The notes under the pieces: generated by a model
Databases searched by the model: none
Seen by the model: the letters and a program-made list of their open reading frames with translations, nothing else
Told to the model about the DNA's origin: nothing
Origin: Bacteroidaceae bacterium
GTDB taxonomy: Bacteria; Bacteroidota; Bacteroidia; Bacteroidales; Bacteroidaceae
Length of the DNA: 7,156 bases
Direction: 5' to 3'
Assembly: GCA_017961965.1 (NCBI GenBank)
Contig: JAGCWG010000504.1
Location: forward strand, 1 to 7,156
Part shown: in pieces, positions 1 to 4,866 of the stretch
Position numbering within the stretch: the first letter of the stretch is position 1
How the letters are laid out: every line of letters starts with the position of its first letter
Program-made: the position numbers and the translations under genes

Positions 1-67
1 ATTATAAGTTTTTTGGATTCGATTCCAAAAATCTTATAATAATTTTGGAATCCATTCCCAAAAACTT
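1..67. repeat. Two imperfect direct copies of a palindromic unit
   Basis: The unit TTTTGGATTCGATTCC followed by AAAAATCTT (11-35) recurs as TTTTGGAATCCATTCC followed by CAAAAACTT (43-67), with two substitutions and two small indels. The first copy, 11-30, is a 20-bp palindrome with two mismatched pairs (TTTTGGA-n-TCGA-n-TCCAAAA). The element may continue left of the window. It could be protein-binding sites, a recombination site or a dispersed repeat. Confidence 0.5.
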
Positions 68-126
68 AATGTTCTGACTTGTGTCGTCCCTACATGAGTT
101 AAAAGTTGAGAGAGTTTTTTTTCGAA

Positions 127-289
127 CTGTACGGTTGTAGTTTTGCACAAAGGTGCATATTAAAAAAACAGTCAAGAAACAGAACAAAAACAAGAAAAAA
201 CATGTTTTTTTGATTTTATTTGGTTTTTACCATGTTTTTTTAACTGGCCGCATTGCGGCAAAAAACAACATACAGTTTCAACCGTACAG
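127..289. repeat. 11-bp perfect inverted repeat flanking a 141-bp A/T-rich segment
   Basis: CTGTACGGTTG at 127-137 is the exact complement of CAACCGTACAG at 279-289. A shorter overlapping pair, AACTGTA (125-131) and TACAGTT (271-277), lies at the same ends. The segment between holds a small hairpin TGCAC/GTGCA (144-148/153-157), the palindrome AAAAAACATGTTTTTT (195-210), a repeated CATGTTTTTTT (201-211 and 231-241) and a small GCCGC/GCGGC hairpin near 247-259. TAGTTTTG at 138-145 on the plus strand fits the -7 promoter consensus but has no clear -33 box. This could be ends of a small non-coding element or an invertible segment. No recombinase is in the window. Confidence 0.4.
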
Positions 290-332
290 GTCTTTTTTTT
301 TCGTAAAACGACATCGCATACTGGTAATCTCC

Positions 333-364
333 AACTTTTAACTTTTCATTTTTAACTTTTAACT
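333..364. repeat. AACTTTT low-complexity repeat
   Basis: Units AACTTTT occur at 333-339, 340-346 and 354-360, with a partial AACT at 361-364, separated by CATTTTT. Read on the minus strand it gives AAAAGTT units just beyond the hsdR stem-loop. A similar TTAAAAGTTGAG occurs at 99-110. I recall such strings as common between genes in Bacteroidales. No function is evident. Confidence 0.5.
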
Positions 365-393
365 CTTGCACCACGACGAAGGAGTGGTGCAAG
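365..393 (-). terminator. Strong stem-loop directly after hsdR (probable transcript end)
   Basis: CTTGCACCAC at 365-374 pairs perfectly with GTGGTGCAAG at 384-393, a 10-bp stem with a 9-base loop. It begins five bases past the hsdR stop. On the minus strand it is followed by A-rich sequence, not a T-run, so it is not a textbook intrinsic terminator. It may act with another factor or protect the 3' end of the mRNA. Confidence 0.5.
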
Positions 394-398
394 CTATG

Positions 399-3300
399 CT
401 ATGCCTTGGCTTCAATCACGTCGTGCAACATACGGACATACTGACCGATGCTGGCAGGATTGCTGCTGAAGGTGTCGAAGATGTCGTAGTCGCAGAATGG
501 GGCGGTAGTCATGAGAGTCTCAGGCTTGATGTCTCCGTTCTCGCTTACGTATGATATGACATTCTTCAGATATTCCTCCTGACGGCTGTTGAGCGTTGAG
601 GACTTGAGGAACTCCACGAACTTGTCGAGGGCTACCTGATGGTCCACATGTATGACGCTACGGATGAAGATTGCCACGTTCACGCCTCCTGACGATATGT
701 AGCGTTCGTAGTCCTCACGTGTGCCAAGCTCCTGCCACAGTATCTTCTCGAGCTGGGAGATGTCTTCCGTCGTGAGGGCTTCAAGACGGAATATCTTCTG
801 GAGTACAGGAAGGTTACGGTTCTCCCGGAGATAATCTAAGACCTTCTGTCTGTAGTTCATCGTCATGGTTGTGCCGCTCACCTCGCCCTCGTCGCTTATC
901 ATGTCCTCTATGTTGAGCGTGAAGGTCTTGCTCTCCGCACCCTTGAGGAGCATCACGAGGCTGCGCAGCTCCGTTCGTACCCTCTCGAGGAGGCTGAGGT
1001 CGGCATTATCGAAGAAGCCGTCCTGCTGTATCTTCCTGATGGTAGGCATGGCATTCTTGACCACAGGTATCACGGCTCTGTCTTCCAGATGATGTGCAAT
1101 CCTGATTACGCTCATCTGGCTCTTGACCGACTTCGTGTCCTCGCTCACCTTTGACAGCTCTATGTTGAGCATCAGGGCGTCAAACTTGAGTGCGCCTATA
1201 TCCTCCTGAGTGAGAGGGATAAGTGGCGATATGCAGTCCTTGAGTTCGAGCACATCCACGTTTGAAAGGTATGTCCATGACTTGTCGTCCCTGAATTTCA
1301 CCACCTTGTCCCATACCTTGCGTACGGATATGAGGTCATCCTTCAGAGCCTTGGTCTGCTCCTTGAGTGTAGCCTTCAGCTCGTCGTGCAGAGCCTTGTC
1401 ATGGTCTATTGCCTGATGCTCTGCCGTCTGGAGGGCGGCTGCCAGCTCTGCCCTGAGGCAGAATATCTTCTCGGCAAGCGATGTCTGCGGAGCGGCTTCC
1501 CTGCCTCCGGGATTGACCTCGAAGAAGTCGAAGTTGCCACACCAGTCGAAGATGTAGAACATCTCCTTGTCCTTGCCGAAACCGAATATGTCGTTCGACA
1601 GGCGTGTGCCTCGTCCTATCATCTGCTTGAACTTGATGCCGCTATGCACAGGCTTGAAGAATACGAGGTTCAGCACGTCAGGCACGTCGATACCTGTATC
1701 GAGCATATCCACGCTCACAGCCACCTGCGGCATCTGTCCCCTTACCTCAAACTTGTCTATGAGGTCCTGGGCATAGTTGACATAATTGTCTATGAGTACG
1801 CAGAAGTCGCTGCCGAGTTCCGGGTACAGCTTGTTGAAGCGTTCCACCACGAGTTCGGCATGCTGATGGTTGTAGCAGAAGATGATGCTCTTGCCTATGA
1901 GCGTACCCTCGTTTACCTTCAGTCCTTTCTCCATGAAGTCCTGGAGAACCTTGTCTATGGTGTCTTCGTTGTATATGTACTTGAATATCTCCGACTCGTC
2001 TATGTCACGCTCGTCGCCCTCGAGCAGGTCCTCTGCCTTCTCGTAGTCGAACACGGGCTTGAGCTGTTCCTTGTCCTCGGCGGCAAGGCTGCTCATCTGT
2101 ATGCCTGCCTTCATGATGTAGGAGCCACGCTTCAGTCCCATGTATGGCACGAGGTAGCCGTCATGTATTGCCTCGTCATATTCGTAGGCAAAGGTATCCT
2201 CAGGCTGCATGCCGAGGAGGTCGAACGTGCTTCGTGCCACCTCGTCACGCGGAGTGGCTGTCAGTCCTACGAGGAACGAGTCGAAGTAGTCGAATATCAC
2301 TCCGTACTTGCCGAACACGGAACGGTGTGCCTCGTCTATTATGATGAGGTCGAACCTGCCTATGGAGAACTCCTTCGTGTCCGTGGTGTCTATATAGTTG
2401 ACCATCGTCTGGTAGGTCGAGAACATGATGCGTGCCTGCATGTCGCTCTGTTCCGTACGCTCGGAGAGAATGCACGTGGTGGCATCAGGCAGGAGTGCCA
2501 CGAAATTCTTGTGTGCCTGTCTGACGAGGGATGTGCGGTCGGCAAGGAACAGGATGTTCTTCACCCAGTTGTTGCGCATGAGTATGTCGCACAGCGAGAT
2601 GCTCACACGTGTCTTGCCCGTACCCGTTGCCATGATGAGGAGCGAGCGGCGGTTCATCTTGTTCAGGTGTTCACACACGCTCCTTACGGCACGTATCTGG
2701 TATTCACGGTTCGTGATGTTCTTGTTTACGCTCAGGTCTGTTATCTGTCCTCTCTCCCTGCGTCTCTGATGGAGGCGCACGAGGTCATTGGCTGAGTGGA
2801 AGCCATATACCCTGCGTGCAGGATAGCCCATTCCGTCTATCACCTCTGTCTGATAGCCGTTGGACACGTAGATGACAGGTCTCACTCCGTATTTGTGTTC
2901 GAGGCAGTCGGCATACAGCTCTGCCTGATGCAGTCCCTTTGACAGGCCTACGCTTGTCTTCTTTGCCTCTATCACGGCAAGCGGTTTCATGTCGTTGCCG
3001 AAGAGCACGTAGTCGGCATAGCCTGTGCCCGATGCCGACGGCATACCGCTCACCTCTACCTCTATGCATGCGCTCAGAGGCTTGATGACGCCCTTGTCCT
3101 CCTGTACCTCCCATCCTGCCTCTCGGAGCATGAGGTCTATGAACCTTGCCCGTGTCTCTTCTTCAGAGAATGGGGATGCCGGCATGGATGGAGTGGCTGT
3201 ACATATCACGTTATGCTGCGGTACGCTTGCCACGAATTGCTGGTCAACCTCAGGTGCCTTATCTACGGCGAGGACGGCTACGGCTGGATTCTTCTCGTCG

Positions 3301-3728
3301 GCAAAGCTCTTGTCGAACGGGGCGAGCGTGTCTATTATCCTCAACAGCTGGAAGATGTAGCCGAGCACGTAGTAGAGACATGAGAGACAGAACATGGCGT
3401 CTGCCTCCGTCACCTTGTGCTGTGGGTCGTTCTGCACGTGTGCACCTCGGTTGCCGAGTTTCCTCACATATTCTATGTTGCTCCAGAAGAGCGTGTCCGT
3501 ACCTATGAAGTCGTGGAAAGCCGTGTCATGAATCATGTCGCTAAGGGTCATGCCCTTGCTGTTGATATTCTTCATGGCATACACCTGCACCATCATCCAT
3601 TCGAGTGCAAGGCGGCAGTTGAGTGCGGTTGTTCGTGGTGATTTACGTTGCATGAGTTCAGCCGTCTGGCAGAACTCGTAGAGTTCGTCCAGACCCAGCA
3701 ACTCTTTTATATAGGCGAAGTTACTCAT
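399..3728 (-). CDS. hsdR: Type I restriction-modification ATP-dependent restriction subunit HsdR
   Basis: This 1109-residue motor and nuclease subunit pulls DNA past the HsdM-HsdS complex using ATP and cuts unmethylated DNA. Domains in order: an N-terminal DUF4145-like helical domain at about 1-130 with the conserved RKLGNRGAH block (89-97). Next is the nuclease at about 185-310 with the PD-(D/E)xK residues D239, E254 and K256 (in YADYVL and IEAKK). The superfamily 2 helicase core follows: NREYQIRAV (340-348), Walker A MATGTGKT (366-373), DEAH (465-468), TATP (490-493), VDMLDTGIDVP (673-683) and QMIGRGTRL (702-710). A charged, probably coiled-coil stretch spans about 775-815, and the C-terminal helical region runs from about 900 to 1109. 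All catalytic motifs are present and the frame is unbroken. The ATG at 3728 starts a typical MSNFAYIKELLGLDELYEF. A weak AAGGA lies 13 bases upstream. It is 19 bp behind the small-gene cassette rather than directly next to hsdM or hsdS. Confidence 0.97.
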   Translation of the reverse strand: MSNFAYIKELLGLDELYEFCQTAELMQRKSPRTTALNCRLALEWMMVQVYAMKNINSKGMTLSDMIHDTAFHDFIGTDTLFWSNIEYVRKLGNRGAHVQNDPQHKVTEADAMFCLSCLYYVLGYIFQLLRIIDTLAPFDKSFADEKNPAVAVLAVDKAPEVDQQFVASVPQHNVICTATPSMPASPFSEEETRARFIDLMLREAGWEVQEDKGVIKPLSACIEVEVSGMPSASGTGYADYVLFGNDMKPLAVIEAKKTSVGLSKGLHQAELYADCLEHKYGVRPVIYVSNGYQTEVIDGMGYPARRVYGFHSANDLVRLHQRRRERGQITDLSVNKNITNREYQIRAVRSVCEHLNKMNRRSLLIMATGTGKTRVSISLCDILMRNNWVKNILFLADRTSLVRQAHKNFVALLPDATTCILSERTEQSDMQARIMFSTYQTMVNYIDTTDTKEFSIGRFDLIIIDEAHRSVFGKYGVIFDYFDSFLVGLTATPRDEVARSTFDLLGMQPEDTFAYEYDEAIHDGYLVPYMGLKRGSYIMKAGIQMSSLAAEDKEQLKPVFDYEKAEDLLEGDERDIDESEIFKYIYNEDTIDKVLQDFMEKGLKVNEGTLIGKSIIFCYNHQHAELVVERFNKLYPELGSDFCVLIDNYVNYAQDLIDKFEVRGQMPQVAVSVDMLDTGIDVPDVLNLVFFKPVHSGIKFKQMIGRGTRLSNDIFGFGKDKEMFYIFDWCGNFDFFEVNPGGREAAPQTSLAEKIFCLRAELAAALQTAEHQAIDHDKALHDELKATLKEQTKALKDDLISVRKVWDKVVKFRDDKSWTYLSNVDVLELKDCISPLIPLTQEDIGALKFDALMLNIELSKVSEDTKSVKSQMSVIRIAHHLEDRAVIPVVKNAMPTIRKIQQDGFFDNADLSLLERVRTELRSLVMLLKGAESKTFTLNIEDMISDEGEVSGTTMTMNYRQKVLDYLRENRNLPVLQKIFRLEALTTEDISQLEKILWQELGTREDYERYISSGGVNVAIFIRSVIHVDHQVALDKFVEFLKSSTLNSRQEEYLKNVISYVSENGDIKPETLMTTAPFCDYDIFDTFSSNPASIGQYVRMLHDVIEAKA

Positions 3729-3747
3729 GGTTGGATGCTGTTCCTTA

Positions 3748-3945
3748 TTATTCTAACTCTCGTAACAAATCTGTAAGGATGTATTCGTCGCTTTGCAGCT
3801 GCAAGCCGCTGTCCGGATTTGTCAGCAAGGTGTATGTGTGCGAATTGTACAGGATGTCAAGCGCACGTGCTGCATCTATGTTGAGCCGCTCTGCAAGCGT
3901 TGCGGCAATTCGTCCTACCTTGCGCCATAGTACCTGGTCTCTCAT
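3748..3945 (-). CDS. Second DUF3791-family small protein, last gene of cassette
   Basis: This is a 65-residue soluble protein. The pattern LWRKVGRIAATLAERLNIDA (6-25), a central RALDILYNSHTYTLL segment (27-41) and a closing LQSDEYILTDLLREL (50-64) fit the shorter DUF3791 type as I remember it. It shares almost no recognisable sequence with the 97-residue protein upstream and lacks its polar tail, so the two are not a recent duplication. The start is fixed by a four-base ATGA overlap with the DUF3990 gene and a strong Shine-Dalgarno site. The TAA stop is 19 bases before the hsdR ATG, which makes co-transcription with hsdR likely. Its role is unknown. By position it could be a second antitoxin, a substrate of the transferase, or an adaptor linking it to the restriction complex. 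The family call is reasonable but rests on memory of the pattern. Confidence 0.72.
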   Translation of the reverse strand: MRDQVLWRKVGRIAATLAERLNIDAARALDILYNSHTYTLLTNPDSGLQLQSDEYILTDLLRELE

Positions 3946-4448
3946 GGCTTGCCTCCTTTCTTTGTTATTGGTTCTGCTGAAATAAATCGTAAGTGGCGGT
4001 CAACAATGGTCTGATTGCTGATGCACATCTGGTGGGTTGGACGTGCGAAGCGTAAATGTCCGATTGCCTGCTCCACAGTTATACGACCTGAGTAGTAGTC
4101 TTCTACGGTATCAATAACCTGGTCATTTGCCACTCCACCCTCGATTATGTCATATTCTGCCCATGGTTTTTCGCCTCGACGGCTGCGTACTATGAAATCC
4201 AACCATTCGCGGTCATAGTGTTCAAGTCTCATGCGTCGTACATCTGTCGGTAAGGCGGTTTCGTCAAATTCGTATATGGAGAGTGTCGGGGTGTCGGCTG
4301 CACGTATTACGCATACACGTTGTGCCCAACGTTCTGCCTGTTCACGAATGTTGGTGACATAGAATCCCGGGCCGAAGTCCAGTTCCTGTCGTCCTACACC
4401 TGTAAGAGGTGCAGGCACACTCATGTATGAGCCATGGTATAGTTTCAT
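3942..4448 (-). CDS. DUF3990-family protein, ADP-ribosyltransferase-like putative toxin
   Basis: This 168-residue cytoplasmic protein has no signal peptide or membrane segment. The N-terminus MKLYHGSY with H5, then DFGPGFYVT at 24-32 (Y30), matches the first two signature positions of ADP-ribosyltransferase folds. YDIIEGGVAND at 99-109 and HQMCISNQ near 139-146 match later conserved DUF3990 blocks as I remember them. Q140 is a candidate for the third active-site position; the assignment of H5, Y30 and Q140 is inference. The family sits in the ADP-ribosyltransferase superfamily. The likely activity is transfer of ADP-ribose from NAD+ to an unknown protein, nucleic acid or small-molecule target, though loss of activity in this member cannot be excluded. 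The start overlaps the upstream DUF3791 stop by four bases and has a strong Shine-Dalgarno site. The stop overlaps the next gene the same way, so the protein is bracketed by two DUF3791 partners. That layout suggests a toxin with two antitoxin-like partners. Confidence 0.83.
   Translation of the reverse strand: MKLYHGSYMSVPAPLTGVGRQELDFGPGFYVTNIREQAERWAQRVCVIRAADTPTLSIYEFDETALPTDVRRMRLEHYDREWLDFIVRSRRGEKPWAEYDIIEGGVANDQVIDTVEDYYSGRITVEQAIGHLRFARPTHQMCISNQTIVDRHLRFISAEPITKKGGKP
3952..3959 (-). promoter_or_regulatory. Strong Shine-Dalgarno site for the second DUF3791 gene, inside the DUF3990 gene
   Basis: AAAGGAGG on the minus strand, with six bases between GGAGG and the ATG at 3945. It lies in the final codons of the DUF3990 gene and again encodes a KKGG tail. 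Spacing and surroundings match the junction at 4445-4465 (18 of 21 bases identical). Confidence 0.72.
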
Positions 4449-4738
4449 GACTCACCTCCTTTCTTGTCTGCATTCTGGAGCTCGTAAGAGTGTGAGTGTG
4501 TTCCGTCAGACTCTCGTTTTTCCCTGAGTTCCCAGTTCTTGAGAGCTTCCTGTATGTTCCATACAACTCCGTCAATACTTTCGGCATGAAGTGTGTCGTA
4601 ACAATCAAACAGGAGTCGCTGCACCAGATTGAAGCGTTTCATACGGTTGTACAGCTCTGTGGTCGTTATGCCCATCTGTTTTGCCGTTGCTCCAATGGCT
4701 AATGTTACGAATTGTACTTGTGGTATGGTTGCTGACAT
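4445..4738 (-). CDS. DUF3791-family small protein, first gene of cassette (putative antitoxin or partner)
   Basis: This is a 97-residue soluble protein with no signal peptide or membrane segment. Residues 8-67 fit my memory of the DUF3791 pattern: a helical segment (FVTLAIGATAKQMGITTTEL), then a downstream block with CYDTLHAESIDGVVWNIQEAL at about 46-66. That block resembles the family's YDVLHTQG-type motif. The last 25-30 residues are a polar tail ending KKGGES. The ATG at 4738 is preceded by an A/T-rich leader and a promoter about 30 bases upstream. The TGA stop overlaps the next ATG in an ATGA (4-base overlap), so translation is probably coupled. DUF3791 genes are, from memory, repeatedly found next to DUF3990 genes, and no biochemical role is known to me. 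An antitoxin role is inferred from small size, first position and overlap with a putative toxin. Family assignment is fairly sure; function is not. Confidence 0.8.
   Translation of the reverse strand: MSATIPQVQFVTLAIGATAKQMGITTTELYNRMKRFNLVQRLLFDCYDTLHAESIDGVVWNIQEALKNWELREKRESDGTHSHSYELQNADKKGGES
4454..4462 (-). promoter_or_regulatory. Strong Shine-Dalgarno site for the DUF3990 gene, inside the upstream gene
   Basis: On the minus strand the sequence is AAAGGAGGT, with six bases between GGAGG and the ATG at 4448. It lies within the last codons of the first DUF3791 gene and encodes part of its KKGG tail. A near-perfect anti-16S match is uncommon for genes of this phylum and fixes the start of the DUF3990 gene. 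Confidence 0.75.
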
Positions 4739-4767
4739 AATAAAGCTTTATAATCGTTTAACTGCTG

Positions 4768-4799
4768 CAAAGATAAACAAATTTGTCTGTTTTCTCAAC
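4768..4799 (-). promoter_or_regulatory. Bacteroidales-type promoter for the small-gene cassette and probably hsdR
   Basis: Read on the minus strand there is GTTG (4799-4796), a 20-base spacer, then TATCTTTG (4775-4768). The second box fits the Bacteroides -7 consensus TAnnTTTG exactly, and GTTG is one base off the -33 TTTG. Transcription would start around 4760, leaving a leader of about 20 bases to the ATG at 4738. That leader is A/T-rich and has no Shine-Dalgarno site, which is normal in this phylum. The upstream box touches the end of an inverted repeat (4797-4853). No comparable promoter is visible between the cassette and hsdR. Confidence 0.65.
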
Positions 4800-4853
4800 C
4801 ACGAATTACACGAATTTGCACGAAATCTGTAATTCAAGGTGTTGTTCGTGGTT
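4797..4853. repeat. Intergenic inverted-repeat element with three CACGAA units
   Basis: AACCACGAA at 4797-4805 is the perfect complement of TTCGTGGTT at 4845-4853. A second inverted pair is nested inside: GAATTACA (4803-4810) and TGTAATTC (4828-4835). The two stems share bases 4803-4805, so both cannot form fully at once. The left half also carries three direct CACGAA units starting at 4800, 4809 and 4819, spaced 9 and 10 bases apart. No T-run follows the structure in the direction of the genes, so it is not a standard intrinsic terminator. It could be an operator for the adjacent promoter, an RNA structure at the end of hsdS, or a dispersed Bacteroidales intergenic repeat. Confidence 0.6.
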
Positions 4854-4866
4854 AAAAAATATCCAC

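Larger units (their letters stand above)
1..398. other. Gene-free A/T-rich stretch downstream of hsdR
   Basis: I find no supportable gene here. Two short open frames (62-63 residues; minus strand 2-193, plus strand 153-341) have lysine-, phenylalanine- and asparagine-rich translations expected of A/T-rich non-coding DNA, and neither has a ribosome site or recognisable domain. The minus-strand frame ends inside the palindromic repeats at 1-67. What the stretch holds is the set of repeats and stem-loops listed separately. Confidence 0.6.

Noticed and set aside
2..193. 63-residue minus-strand frame with a hydrophobic start (MFLFCFLTVFLICTF)
   Set aside because: It could be read as a small membrane peptide, but it lies in A/T-rich repeat DNA, has no ribosome site or promoter, and its end is made by the palindromic repeat units.
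1..398. CRISPR array or RNA gene in the repeat-rich left end
   Set aside because: Only two diverged repeat units without regular unique spacers are present, and no tRNA, rRNA or known ncRNA pattern is visible.
1386..2795. Plus-strand open frame of 469 codons opposite hsdR
   Set aside because: It is fully antisense to the helicase core of hsdR, whose motifs are intact. Its translation is rich in V, E, H, L and Y with no recognisable domain, as expected from codon bias on the other strand.
4342..4608. 88-residue minus-strand frame across the first two cassette genes
   Set aside because: It overlaps two better-supported genes in another frame and has low-complexity content with no domain.
4739..4866. 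Insertion-sequence scar or mobile-element ends around the cassette
   Set aside because: The inverted repeats are all on the hsdS side, with no matching copy or target duplication beside 3729-3747, so there is no sign of transposon ends bracketing the cassette.
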